Positions 37,620-46,749 of a stretch of 64,000 bases of DNA are shown here, piece after piece. The DNA is from Algoriphagus formosus (lineage in GTDB: Bacteria; Bacteroidota; Bacteroidia; Cytophagales; Cyclobacteriaceae): positions 305,477 to 369,476 of the forward strand of contig NZ_NIUC01000002.1 in NCBI RefSeq assembly GCF_002807035.1, written 5' to 3'. Both the position numbers and the translations under genes were made by a program. The notes below the pieces were generated by a model. It saw only the letters and a program-made list of their open reading frames with translations, was not told the origin of the DNA and searched no databases. Within the stretch, counting starts at the first letter, position 1; each line of letters opens with the position of its first letter.

Positions 37620-38297
37620 ATGGAATCAAAAAAGACTCCGGCAGCCGATCTCACCAAAAAGTCAGGAATGTTCCTGAACTTGGGTTTGATGGTAGCCGTT
37701 GGTGCTGTCCTAGTGGCTTTTGAGTGGAAATCATTTGATGACGGGGCTCTTAAGGATCTCGGAATGGGTGATGACAACTTTGAAGAGCTACTGGATATTC
37801 CTATCACAGAGCAGCCACCACCACCTCCACCACCACCAGTAGAGCAGCCTATCATTCAGGAGATTCCTGATGAGGTTGAAATCGAAGAGAAAATCGAAGT
37901 TAACTTCGATGTGAACGTGGAAGAGGAAACTGTCATTGAAGAGGTTGTTATCGCTGAAGCTCCTGTAGAGGAAAAAGCTGACGAAATCTTTGACGTGGTA
38001 GAAACTCAACCAGTTCCTCCAGGTGGAATGTCAGGTTGGAATCAATACCTAAGCAAAAACCTTAAGTACCCAACTCAAGCCAGAAGAATGGGTATCGAAG
38101 GAACTGTAATTGTGGTATTCGTTATCAATACTGATGGCTCTATCCAAGACGTAGAAGTTCTTCGAGGAATCGGAGGAGGTTGCGACGAGGAAGCTGTGAA
38201 GGTAGTAGAAAATGCACCTAAGTGGGAGCCTGGTAAGCAACGTGGACGTCCAGTTCGTACTCGAATGAGACTTCCAATCCGCTTCAAGTTGAGCTAA
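37620..38297 (+). CDS. Energy transducer TonB family protein 1
   Basis: A 225-residue inner-membrane protein that passes proton-motive energy to outer-membrane receptors. One membrane helix lies at about residues 16-34 and ends FEWKSFDDG. A run of eight prolines (about 65-72) opens a strongly acidic linker (EVEIEEKIEVNFDVNVEEET region). The C-terminal TonB domain follows: YPTQARRMGIEGTVIVVFVI, GGGCDEEAVKVV and RLPIRFKLS. A strong terminator follows. Together with the neighbouring paralogue it forms a tandem pair. No exbB/exbD is nearby. Confidence 0.93.
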   Translation: MESKKTPAADLTKKSGMFLNLGLMVAVGAVLVAFEWKSFDDGALKDLGMGDDNFEELLDIPITEQPPPPPPPPVEQPIIQEIPDEVEIEEKIEVNFDVNVEEETVIEEVVIAEAPVEEKADEIFDVVETQPVPPGGMSGWNQYLSKNLKYPTQARRMGIEGTVIVVFVINTDGSIQDVEVLRGIGGGCDEEAVKVVENAPKWEPGKQRGRPVRTRMRLPIRFKLS

Positions 38298-38317
38298 TCA
38301 CAAACAAGTAATATTGA

Positions 38318-38347
38318 AAGCCCGGTTTTCCGGGCTTTTTTGTTTTT
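38318..38347 (+). terminator. Rho-independent terminator after first TonB gene
   Basis: AAAGCCCGG and CCGGGCTTT form a nine-base stem around TTTT, followed by TTGTTTTT. It cleanly separates the two tonB genes into different transcripts. Confidence 0.92.
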
Positions 38348-38447
38348 AAAACTTTTAACATAGTTAAATACAGTTAATCCGTTCTTTTCGAGACCATTAC
38401 ATGGTAAATTCTTGGGTAATTTATTTTCAACCAAAACCCCGCTTACC

Positions 38448-39119
38448 ATGGAAACGAAAAAGAATCCCAATGCAGACCTGAGAAAATGGTCTACGCCACT
38501 CTTTTATTTTGGGCTGACCTGCAGCCTAGGCATTTGCCTCACTGCTTTTGAGTGGAAAAGCTACCCAGAAGGGAAACTCAAAGAAATCACTTCTCAGACT
38601 GATATCTGGGAAATTCCTGAGGTACCGATTAGTATTCAAACTCCCCCACCCCCACCAGAGACTGCTCCGCCTATAGTCACTGAAGTACCCAATGATATCA
38701 CAATTGATCCTCAGGACTTCAATATTGATATTAATATGGGAGAGGATGTAGAAATACCAACGGTGGTTTTACCCAATACACCCCCAACAGTTGATAAAGC
38801 CGATGAGATTTTAGATTTCACTGAAGTACAAGCCACATTCAAAGGTGGGATGGAAAAATGGACTGCTTATTTGAAAGAGAACCTTACTTATCCCAGTCAA
38901 GCCAGAAGAATGGGAATCGAAGGAGTGGTCTTAGTTCGCTTTGTAGTCAATAAAGACGGATCGGTCCAGGATGCAGAAGTGGTCCGCTCTTTGGGCGGAG
39001 GCTGTGATGAAATTGCCTTGAAAGTCGTGGCCAACTCACCAGAATGGAATCCCGGAAAAGTAGGAGGAAATGCTGTAAGATCAAGGATGGTTATTCCGAT
39101 TCGCTTTCGCTTAAATTGA
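38448..39119 (+). CDS. Energy transducer TonB family protein 2
   Basis: A 223-residue paralogue of the preceding TonB. It has the same build: MET-KKNPNADLRKW start, one membrane helix (about 16-33) ending FEWKSYPEG, a proline run (TPPPPPE), an acidic linker and the C-terminal domain YPSQARRMGIEGVVLVRFVV, GGGCDEIALKVV, VIPIRFRLN. The C-terminal domains of the two are very alike while the linkers have diverged, which indicates duplication. I begin at the ATG at 38448, aligning with the paralogue; the frame extends 12 codons upstream without support. It is flanked by terminators on both sides, so it is a single-gene unit. Confidence 0.92.
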   Translation: METKKNPNADLRKWSTPLFYFGLTCSLGICLTAFEWKSYPEGKLKEITSQTDIWEIPEVPISIQTPPPPPETAPPIVTEVPNDITIDPQDFNIDINMGEDVEIPTVVLPNTPPTVDKADEILDFTEVQATFKGGMEKWTAYLKENLTYPSQARRMGIEGVVLVRFVVNKDGSVQDAEVVRSLGGGCDEIALKVVANSPEWNPGKVGGNAVRSRMVIPIRFRLN

Positions 39120-39129
39120 TGAAATCATT

Positions 39130-39160
39130 GCCCCAGCCCAAGAAGGTTTGGGGCTTTTTG
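39130..39160 (+). terminator. Rho-independent terminator after second TonB gene
   Basis: GCCCCA (39130-39135) pairs with TGGGGC (39149-39154), followed by TTTTTG. It lies 11 bases after the stop codon. Confidence 0.75.
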
Positions 39161-39208
39161 ATAATTCATCCCAAGACTATCAAAGCGAATTATGTATTTT
39201 GGATACCT

Positions 39209-40780
39209 ATGAAAGTCCAAAAGCTAATTCTCGCAATCCTCATCCTATTCGGTTCATGTCAAAGCAAGGAATATGACTTGGTGATTCTCAATGGTACTGT
39301 CTACAAAGGAGATGGATCTCCGGGTCAGATACTGGATATTGGAGTTTCTGGGGATGAAATAAGCTTTATCGGAAAACTTGAGAATTACAAAAGCAAGGAA
39401 ACCATTGACGCTTCTGGACTTGCAGTTTCGCCTGGATTTATAGATCTACATACGCACTTGGAGCCTATTTTGGAAATGCCCCTAGCAGAATCCTTGATCA
39501 GGCAAGGAGTAACCCTAGCTCTTGGAGGACCTGACGGAAGCGGTCCTTTGCCCTTGGGAGAGTTTTTGGATAGCTTGGAGCAAATGGAGATAGGTCCTAA
39601 CCTGGCTTATCTTGTCGGACATAACAGTATCCGCCGAAAATACCTGCAAAATTCAGATCGGGAACCTAATGAGGAAGAACTTCAGCAAATGATCCAAGAA
39701 GTAGATCGAGCGATGAAGGAAGGAGCTTTTGGAATATCTACAGGACTGAAGTATTTGCCGGGTACCTTTGCGAAAAAGGATGAGCTTATTGCACTTTCAA
39801 AAGCTGCGGCTGAGCATGGTGGAATCTATACTTCTCACCTTCGGGAAGAAGGAATTGGCCTCGTTGAGGCAGTGCAAGAGGCTATCGAAATTAGCGATGA
39901 AGCTTCTATCCCTGTGATTTTGACGCATCACAAAGCCATTGGCGTCAAAATGTGGGGAGCTAGCACAAAAACTCTTGCCCTCGTGGATTCGGCAAGAAAA
40001 CAAGGCCTAGATATCAAAATGGATCAGTACCCTTATGCTGCCAGTCACACGGGAATAAGCGTATTGATTCCAAGTTGGGCCATGGAGGGCGGGAATTTTG
40101 AAGAAAGAGTCAAGAACCCCTCCCTACGCGATAGTATCAAAGATGGAATTATCTACTCCATTCTCAATGACCGCGGTGGGGCTGATTTGAAAAGGATACA
40201 ATTCTCAACTGTCACTTGGGATCGATCCCTTGAAGGGAAAACTTTACATGATTGGCTGATTCGTGAAGGTAAAAACCCCTCTGTAGAAAATGGGGCTGAT
40301 TTTGTGATTCAAGCCCAACTCAATGGGGGAACAGGTACGATCTATCATGCCATGGATGAAGCTGATGTTCGGAGAATCATGCAACATCCTATGACTATGA
40401 TTGCATCTGATGGGAGATTATCCAGACCGGGAGAAGGTCACCCTCATCCAAGGGCATACGGTACATTTCCTAGAGTATTGGGATTTTATACAAGAGAAGA
40501 AAAAGTTCTTGACCTTCCTACAGCCATTTATAAAATGACCGGACTTTCGGCTCAAAGTCTTGGCCTTTCGGACCGGGGACTGATTGAGGAAGGAATGAAG
40601 GCAGATTTGTGCCTATTTGATCCTGAAACCATTCGGGACAAATCAACCTTTATCGATCCACATCAATATCCTGAAGGGATTCTCTATGTATTGGTGAATG
40701 GGCAGTTTGCTGTTAAGGAAGGGGAATTTTTAAACAAAGGTTTTGGAAAGGTGATCCGGAAACAAGCTACAGGACGTTGA
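39209..40780 (+). CDS. N-acyl-D-amino-acid deacylase-like amidohydrolase, lipoprotein
   Basis: A 523-residue amidohydrolase. Metal ligands are seen in SPGFIDLHTHLEP (HxH), TSHLREEG, ILTHHKAIG and the late aspartate in IASDGRLSRPGEGHPHPRAY, the D-aminoacylase/dihydroorotase-like pattern. The substrate would be N-acyl-D-amino acids or similar peptidoglycan-derived compounds. The N-terminus, MKVQKLILAILILFGSCQS, is a lipoprotein signal with Cys at residue 17, so the enzyme is probably anchored in the envelope. I start at 39209 for that reason; the frame runs 55 codons further upstream through the terminator and into the tonB gene. It overlaps the convergent yicC gene by 14 bases. Confidence 0.88.
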   Translation: MKVQKLILAILILFGSCQSKEYDLVILNGTVYKGDGSPGQILDIGVSGDEISFIGKLENYKSKETIDASGLAVSPGFIDLHTHLEPILEMPLAESLIRQGVTLALGGPDGSGPLPLGEFLDSLEQMEIGPNLAYLVGHNSIRRKYLQNSDREPNEEELQQMIQEVDRAMKEGAFGISTGLKYLPGTFAKKDELIALSKAAAEHGGIYTSHLREEGIGLVEAVQEAIEISDEASIPVILTHHKAIGVKMWGASTKTLALVDSARKQGLDIKMDQYPYAASHTGISVLIPSWAMEGGNFEERVKNPSLRDSIKDGIIYSILNDRGGADLKRIQFSTVTWDRSLEGKTLHDWLIREGKNPSVENGADFVIQAQLNGGTGTIYHAMDEADVRRIMQHPMTMIASDGRLSRPGEGHPHPRAYGTFPRVLGFYTREEKVLDLPTAIYKMTGLSAQSLGLSDRGLIEEGMKADLCLFDPETIRDKSTFIDPHQYPEGILYVLVNGQFAVKEGEFLNKGFGKVIRKQATGR

Positions 40781-41651
40781 GGGTTTGTTCCTTGATTTTC
40801 TCCAACTCATCCTTCATCAGAATCACCCACTTCTGCATACCTGCATCGTTGGCTTTTGAACCTATGGTGTTGATTTCACGCCCTATTTCCTGACTGATAA
40901 ACCCTAACTTTTTTCCTTGCTGGGTCTCTTCATTCAGCACTTTGATGAAATAGTTGAGGTGAGTTTCCAATCGAACCAATTCCTCAGTGATATCAAGCTT
41001 CTCAAAATAATAGATCAACTCCTGCTCAAATCGGTTTTGATCGAAGTCATTTTCTTCTATCCAATCATGGAAGTTTGACCTGATTCTGTTTTTGATTCGA
41101 TCTTTTCTCTGTCCCTCTATCGCCTTCACCCGTTGAAGTGCACTTTCAATTACTTGGATATTTTCCTTTAGCTTTTCAAAAAGCGACTCCCCCTCATCTT
41201 TACGAAACTGATCGCATTTTTTAAGCGCTTCAATGATCACTTTTTGAATCAATTCCCATTCCTCCTCTGCTTCGGTAGCTTCATCAGGAGCCATGTTGAC
41301 AATGACTGACGGCGATTGGAGAGCTAGCTTGAATAACTCACTTTTCTCAGCCACCACCGAATTGGCTAGGTTTTGATACTTTTCGAAGTATGCCTGAAAA
41401 AGCTCCTCATTGATTGTAACTGGAATCTGATTGGACTTTTTTGGAATAAAGTCCAGGGCAAGATTTACCTTACCTCTTTCTAGTATCCCCTGTACCAGAT
41501 TCCGTACCTCGTGCTCCTTTTCGGAAAACTGTCGAGGCAATTTCAATGAAAGGTCTAGAAACTTAGAATTGAGTGTTTTGACCTCAGCCTGTATGGTGCG
41601 AAAATCATCTTCCATTCCGGCTCTTCCGAAACCGGTCATCGATTTGATCAT
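40767..41651 (-). CDS. YicC-family endoribonuclease
   Basis: A 294-residue protein with both family ends intact: MIKSMTGFGRA at the start, and the C-terminal DUF1732 block QQGKKLGFISQEIGREINTI with GSKANDAGMQKWVI. E. coli YicC is an RNase that helps degrade small RNAs. The full length fits. It lies 10 bases downstream of the outer-membrane protein gene on the same strand, so the two are likely co-transcribed, although no functional tie is known. Start ATG is clear. Confidence 0.94.
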   Translation of the reverse strand: MIKSMTGFGRAGMEDDFRTIQAEVKTLNSKFLDLSLKLPRQFSEKEHEVRNLVQGILERGKVNLALDFIPKKSNQIPVTINEELFQAYFEKYQNLANSVVAEKSELFKLALQSPSVIVNMAPDEATEAEEEWELIQKVIIEALKKCDQFRKDEGESLFEKLKENIQVIESALQRVKAIEGQRKDRIKNRIRSNFHDWIEENDFDQNRFEQELIYYFEKLDITEELVRLETHLNYFIKVLNEETQQGKKLGFISQEIGREINTIGSKANDAGMQKWVILMKDELEKIKEQTLNVL

Positions 41652-41660
41652 GATATTACT

Positions 41661-44600
41661 TTAAAAGTTGTAACCCAAAGTTACATAAAATCTGAGGTCC
41701 TCTGTTTGATAATTTCTGATAGGCCGTGCTACATCAAACTTCACGTAGTAATTCAAGAGTACTGTACGCAAACCTGCTCCATAACTTTGGAGCCATGGAT
41801 TATTGAAATTATTCAGCGTGATGGTGAAAGGAGATCCCTCTGTATTAATTACCTCTGTGTTCTGATCATTGATCCGCTCCCATGGCGCTGCCTCATTCCA
41901 AGCAGAACCAATATCATAAAATCCGACTAGCTGGAAATTTCTCACAAAATTCGACGTGATGTTGCCTCGAGTCAGGTATGAGAAAATTGGGATCCGAAGT
42001 TCAGTTGTAAAGGTAACGACCTTATTTCCCCTAATTTCATCATAATGATAACCTCTCAGATCAACAAATTCTGCAAATAGAATATTGGAGTTCTCTGCAC
42101 CACTTGGGTTGCGAACAGGAGAAGCCTCCGGTCTATTGGATGGTGGTTGATAAAATTCATTGAAAAGCCAATTATCCATCCCACCGACAAGGTAGGTTTG
42201 AGGATTGTTTCCAAAGAAAGACCCTGCGTAAAGTCGCGTCGCAAGGACAATGTTCTTGTGAATTCGCTGATAATTTCTGACATCTAAATAGAAATTACTG
42301 AAACTTCTATCTCCTTGATTGAGACCCTGATAATGAACCAAACCAACCTTACCTTTGAGACCAGCTTGGGAATACAGACCTATCTGCTGTGTTCGGTCGA
42401 AAACAAATTCAGCTCGCCCTCCCACATAATTCACATCGAAGCGATTCTGCTCCGGATTGGTAGCTAGGATCAAGGAATCAGCATTCAGATTAAAATATTG
42501 GGACTTGGCCACAAATGGGGCTAAGGTGAATCTGGAATTCACATTGAAAGGATAAGATACTCCCACCTCAAATTTGGAAAGCACATAGCGCTGGAAGGTG
42601 ATGTCATCAAACTCTGATATCCGAATAGTTCTTCTATCAAATCGTACTCTAAAATCTATTCTACTTTTCAGGTATTCGTATTCGGCAAAGATATCCCCTC
42701 CTGATCTAAAATCTAAAGCAGTTGAAATCCCACCATACAAGACATGATTGTCTAGCAGATCACTCATTTTGCCTTGAAGGCTAATTCCAAAACCTCTTAG
42801 TGGGTCGACAATAAATCGTGTGTTAATATTATTGGTAAAAAACTGAGGTTCCATGCCTCTTGGACCGGTCACTCGTTTTTTCAGGGATTGCTTTCTAAAG
42901 GCTTCTAGCAAATTGGTAGCCTTATCTTGGCTTTCTCCTTCCCTTTCTTGAGCAAGTAGAGTACTAGGCAAGGAGTCAAAGGTGTAATTCTCGGTATCAA
43001 TTCCATTCCTATTTCGGAATTTCAAGCGATCCACATTGATAGAGGAAGTAGTTTTGGTTGAAGTTGTATCGATAGCTTGTGGTAGTGGCTGTACTTCAGG
43101 CTGTGGAGTTGGCTTGGGAAGAGGCTCTTCCTCACGCTTCGGCTGTGTCTGGGCTTCCATTCTCCTCCTTGCCGCAAGCCTTTCGTTCAAGCTTTTTGCC
43201 TGTTCCAACTGAATCCTTGGCGTACTCGGAGTAAACTGATCTGCACCGGAATAAGACTGCACTATCAAGAAGCTTTCCATTCCATCTCGAACGGCAAAGG
43301 CAATCTTATTCATGCGACTATTCACATCGAAGGTCTCGATACTTTTGTTAAATCCAGAAATTTGACTGGAAACTTGATTGCCTACATTCAGCCGCATCAG
43401 GTTGTTGATTCCACTTTGGTCACTCAGGAATACAACATTATTGCTATTGACCTTTCTCGGTCTCACATTCTTGCTAAAGCTATTGGTCAAGCGGGTCAAC
43501 CTCACAGTATCCCTTACTTCAGCCATGAATATGTTATAGGTTTCTACGTATTGATTGAGATTTTCAAACTTCCCGCTAAGAGAGTCTAATTCCTCAGAAT
43601 AATTAGTCGAATAAATGATCGTAGAATCATTCAAGAACATCGGGGTCAAATCATCAAACTCATCATTGGTCATTCGTCGACCTTGACCGCGTACGTTGAG
43701 CGTATAGATATCGGTTTTTCCATTTGAAATGGCGGAAAGAACCATATTCCTTCCTGTTGAATTAAAATCGATACTAAGAATCTGATTGATATTTCTCAGG
43801 AAGATTTTATCCTGATTGGTCCCATCCAAAGCTCTTAATCTCAGCGTCGTAAGCCCTCTCGTAAAGGATGCTATCGCCAAACTGGCAGAATCCCTCCAAG
43901 CAATTACCGGAGACCGAAAATTCGGAATTTGATCCTGGTATACCGATCCTCCCTGCATTAGAGTTCTTTCTGTTCCTGTGGAAAGCTCTCTTACCTGTAC
44001 CTTGTATTTACCCTGATTATTGAGAACATAGGCTAGATTCAATCCATCTGGGCTAAATTTGATGTCTGTAATGACACCAAGCATCTTCGGAGAGGTAGAT
44101 GCGATGGCCTGAGAGCTTTCGATAGGTCGAAAATTATTGGTTACCTGCTCATTGATAGTCAGGTAGTATTTTTTCCAATCTTCTAAAAAAGTATCGAAAT
44201 TCAACCCAACGGTATTCGCTATGCTATTTTCCTCATTTCGGTTGATTCTTGATAGATTTAGAATGCTCGACAAATAGCGTCGACCGTATCGCTCAGCGAT
44301 GTAATTCCAAATCGACTGACCAACAAGCGCTGCCTCGATTCCTTTTAGGCGAAGGATTTTCGGTTTTTCATCTTCTTTGAGATAATGACGGATATAATCA
44401 TCCATCTCCATACTCCAACCCTTGGCCAGGTAAAGAGATATCCCCTCTACATACCAATCCGGAAAACTATTCATCAGGTTGGACTGGAACGCATCTGCAA
44501 CAGATGCACCATAGAGCATCTCTTGAATAATTACTTTGGAAGTGGCATAAATCAAGTCCTCCTTGAACTGATCCATTTCGCCTTTGTAGGCAAGTTCGGC

Positions 44601-44969
44601 GATAAGTCTGCTAAAATTCGTCTGCCCTTCTTCGTTAAATTCTTCCTTATTCAAATTCAAATTGCTTTGTAGCAATTCTTCGGGAGTATTATAAATATAG
44701 ATTTTTGGCTTGGTGTAGGCGACATAGCCTATCATCTGTGTCAATCGCTGAAATTCAGACTCTAAAAATTCAATTGCCTGCTTGGCATTTGCACCTCCAC
44801 GATCGTAATAATAAACCTCAAAATTATTTGAGCTATAAAAGTACCAATCGAACTGCTGATGCTGCAGTCGGTTTTTTCCGAAACGCTCCTGATCAAATTG
44901 TGCAAAAGAATTCTGCGAAAAGAGAATAGTAGTCAGAAGCAGAAATAACAGGAAAGACTTTACTCGCAT
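41661..44969 (-). CDS. Pseudo-gluzincin / TolB-like propeller / outer-membrane barrel protein
   Basis: A 1102-residue outer-membrane protein of three parts. After a signal peptide (1 to about 23, ending SFAQ), residues about 40-275 resemble gluzincin peptidases (peptidase MA-like): FDWYFYSSNNFEVYYYDRGG, IYIYNTPEEL and PDWYVEGISLYLA. The HExxH helix reads IIQEMLYG (Gln149-Tyr153), so zinc binding is lost. Residues about 290-620 hold propeller repeats of TolB type (DIKFSPDGLNLAYVLNNQGKY). A proline-rich linker (about 640-670) precedes a C-terminal barrel (about 715-1102) ending YVTLGYNF, as in BamA/surface-antigen proteins. The start at 44969 gives the signal peptide; 26 upstream codons are ignored. 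Role unknown, possibly envelope biogenesis. Confidence 0.82.
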   Translation of the reverse strand: MRVKSFLLFLLLTTILFSQNSFAQFDQERFGKNRLQHQQFDWYFYSSNNFEVYYYDRGGANAKQAIEFLESEFQRLTQMIGYVAYTKPKIYIYNTPEELLQSNLNLNKEEFNEEGQTNFSRLIAELAYKGEMDQFKEDLIYATSKVIIQEMLYGASVADAFQSNLMNSFPDWYVEGISLYLAKGWSMEMDDYIRHYLKEDEKPKILRLKGIEAALVGQSIWNYIAERYGRRYLSSILNLSRINRNEENSIANTVGLNFDTFLEDWKKYYLTINEQVTNNFRPIESSQAIASTSPKMLGVITDIKFSPDGLNLAYVLNNQGKYKVQVRELSTGTERTLMQGGSVYQDQIPNFRSPVIAWRDSASLAIASFTRGLTTLRLRALDGTNQDKIFLRNINQILSIDFNSTGRNMVLSAISNGKTDIYTLNVRGQGRRMTNDEFDDLTPMFLNDSTIIYSTNYSEELDSLSGKFENLNQYVETYNIFMAEVRDTVRLTRLTNSFSKNVRPRKVNSNNVVFLSDQSGINNLMRLNVGNQVSSQISGFNKSIETFDVNSRMNKIAFAVRDGMESFLIVQSYSGADQFTPSTPRIQLEQAKSLNERLAARRRMEAQTQPKREEEPLPKPTPQPEVQPLPQAIDTTSTKTTSSINVDRLKFRNRNGIDTENYTFDSLPSTLLAQEREGESQDKATNLLEAFRKQSLKKRVTGPRGMEPQFFTNNINTRFIVDPLRGFGISLQGKMSDLLDNHVLYGGISTALDFRSGGDIFAEYEYLKSRIDFRVRFDRRTIRISEFDDITFQRYVLSKFEVGVSYPFNVNSRFTLAPFVAKSQYFNLNADSLILATNPEQNRFDVNYVGGRAEFVFDRTQQIGLYSQAGLKGKVGLVHYQGLNQGDRSFSNFYLDVRNYQRIHKNIVLATRLYAGSFFGNNPQTYLVGGMDNWLFNEFYQPPSNRPEASPVRNPSGAENSNILFAEFVDLRGYHYDEIRGNKVVTFTTELRIPIFSYLTRGNITSNFVRNFQLVGFYDIGSAWNEAAPWERINDQNTEVINTEGSPFTITLNNFNNPWLQSYGAGLRTVLLNYYVKFDVARPIRNYQTEDLRFYVTLGYNF

Positions 44970-44991
44970 ATTTTTCCTTACTGGACAGAAT

Positions 44992-46038
44992 TTAAATATA
45001 ATCAAAATACCTAGCGATATCCACCTCAGGTGACAAGGAGCTGCCATTTAGAAGGAAATCACGCATCATTAAACTGAAATAGGGCACCAACGACACGCCT
45101 TTGGCACCAAACCCATTGAATATGTAAACGCCTGAAAAGTCAGGATGTTTCCCAAGAAATGGCTTTCGGTCCTTTGTGGCCGGACGTATACCAAATTTAT
45201 GAGATACTACCTCATCGACAGGGACTTGGACCAATGACTCCAATCGTCCCAAAATCTCATCTTTTGCCCGCTCTGTGGGACCCTGATCCAAGTCAAAGTG
45301 TGTGTAAGTTGAGCCGACCCGAAAGACATTTTGCCCCAAATGCACCCTGAAAACTCCGCGATTGACGATGAATTCCGGACAGAAGTCCTGCTTTACTTCT
45401 AAGATTTCACCCTTGACCGGCGCAAAGGGTAAATATGAGAAAAACTTGGATTGAGCCGCATGAACCCCCGTACAGAAAATTATTTCATTTGCCTCAATAT
45501 TCTCATAGGACCAGAATTGATCACTCTTAATCAATTTATCCTCTTCAAAAATCACATCCCGATAGCGATCTCCAAAAAAAGTACGCATCCCCTCAAGAAA
45601 AGTGGGAATATCGAGCCATCCCGACTGGGTAAGCATCACACCTCCAAAAGGATCATTTAGAAAACTTGACTGGGAGGATTGAAACAATCCATCCAAATAA
45701 CCTTGAAACAAAGGGTCAGAGCTATGCCCCATCCATTCATTTTGCTCTTCAACCGTGAGGAATGGGCGGTAAATTTTCTGAGGACGAAGAAAACTCCTAC
45801 CTGTCTTGTGTTCAAGCTCTTGGTAAAAAGGTTCTATCTTAGGAAAAAGCTGATCCGCCAGCCAAGTTTTGACCATTTTTCGGCCAGTCACTGGATTATA
45901 CAATCCCGCCGCTATCTGACTGGATTGGTTCCCTGACTGATGATCTAAAATCAGAATTTTTTTACCCGATTTTTGCAATTGATAGCCAAGACTCATCCCG
46001 GCCAAGCCACCACCTATTAACAAAAAATCAACTTTCAT
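44992..46038 (-). CDS. FAD-dependent oxidoreductase, DAO family
   Basis: A 348-residue flavoprotein. The N-terminal FAD site is LLIGGGLAGMSLGYQL with the acidic end LILDHQ, followed by the second glycine block AAGLYNPVTGRKM. The C-terminal strand YIFNGFGAKGVSLVPYF closes the FAD site. The pattern is that of glycine/D-amino acid oxidases and the oxidase domain of MnmC; the substrate is not evident. It is the first gene of a minus-strand group with the large outer-membrane protein (23 bases downstream) and yicC. It is divergent from the MBL hydrolase across 54 bases. Confidence 0.87.
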   Translation of the reverse strand: MKVDFLLIGGGLAGMSLGYQLQKSGKKILILDHQSGNQSSQIAAGLYNPVTGRKMVKTWLADQLFPKIEPFYQELEHKTGRSFLRPQKIYRPFLTVEEQNEWMGHSSDPLFQGYLDGLFQSSQSSFLNDPFGGVMLTQSGWLDIPTFLEGMRTFFGDRYRDVIFEEDKLIKSDQFWSYENIEANEIIFCTGVHAAQSKFFSYLPFAPVKGEILEVKQDFCPEFIVNRGVFRVHLGQNVFRVGSTYTHFDLDQGPTERAKDEILGRLESLVQVPVDEVVSHKFGIRPATKDRKPFLGKHPDFSGVYIFNGFGAKGVSLVPYFSLMMRDFLLNGSSLSPEVDIARYFDYI

Positions 46039-46092
46039 GCATCAAAGAACGGGTTTTATTCCTTATTTTGTTATACGTACATAGACAAAATC

Positions 46093-46746
46093 ATGCTTCG
46101 AATCAAATCATTTACATTCAACCCTTTTCAGGAAAATACCTACGTGATCTCTGATCAGGAAGGTCATGCAGCCATCATTGATCCGGGGAATTATGAAGAT
46201 GCTGAAAACCAGCAGATCTTAGGATATATACGTGAAAATAACCTGAAGCCTGAGCTTTTGTTGAATACCCATTGTCATATTGACCACGTGCTTGGGAATG
46301 ATTTTATCAAGAGAACTTTCAGTATTCCCCTTTTAATACATGATCAGGAAATCCCGGTATTGAACTCTGTCAAGGCCTATGCCCCAAATTATGGATTTGC
46401 CAACTATTCACATACAGATCCAGATGGCTACCTCAGCGAAGGAAAAAGCATTGAAATAGGTAATGAGCACCTTGAAGTCCTGTTTGTACCGGGGCACGCT
46501 CCGGGCCATGTGGTTTTTTATCATCCTGAAAGCCAACAATGCATTGCAGGTGACACGCTTTTTAGAGAAAGTATCGGACGGACAGATCTTCCGGGAGGTG
46601 ACCACAATCTTCTTTTGGAAAAAATCAAAAGTGTATTATTTAAGCTACCCGACCAAACTGTAATTCATTCCGGTCATGGGCCCAGCACCACAATAGCTCA
46701 TGAGAAAGCATACAATCCATTTGTGGGAAAAAATTCAAGATTCTGA
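46093..46746 (+). CDS. MBL-fold metallo-hydrolase, glyoxalase II-like
   Basis: A 217-residue metallo-beta-lactamase-fold hydrolase. The dinuclear zinc motif is intact: NTHCHIDHVLG (His60, His62, Asp64, His65), with VPGHAPGHVVF, AGDTLF and HSGHGP supplying the later ligands. The pattern fits the short glyoxalase II-like/hydroxyacylglutathione hydrolase group, which in bacteria cleaves thioesters of varied kind. It heads a tight run: pssA begins three bases after its stop, then porU, porV and an M16 protein overlap in turn. Substrate unknown. Confidence 0.9.
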   Translation: MLRIKSFTFNPFQENTYVISDQEGHAAIIDPGNYEDAENQQILGYIRENNLKPELLLNTHCHIDHVLGNDFIKRTFSIPLLIHDQEIPVLNSVKAYAPNYGFANYSHTDPDGYLSEGKSIEIGNEHLEVLFVPGHAPGHVVFYHPESQQCIAGDTLFRESIGRTDLPGGDHNLLLEKIKSVLFKLPDQTVIHSGHGPSTTIAHEKAYNPFVGKNSRF

Positions 46747-46749
46747 TCC

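Noticed and set aside
37788..38009. Minus-strand frame rich in tryptophan within tonB
   Set aside because: It is the complement of the proline-rich and acidic linker; no start context or family resemblance.
39044..39208. Extended N-terminus of the D-aminoacylase frame
   Set aside because: The extra codons run through the tonB gene and its terminator; the lipoprotein signal begins at 39209.
44970..45047. Extended N-terminus of the large outer-membrane protein
   Set aside because: It overlaps the flavoprotein gene and lies before a clear signal peptide starting at 44969.
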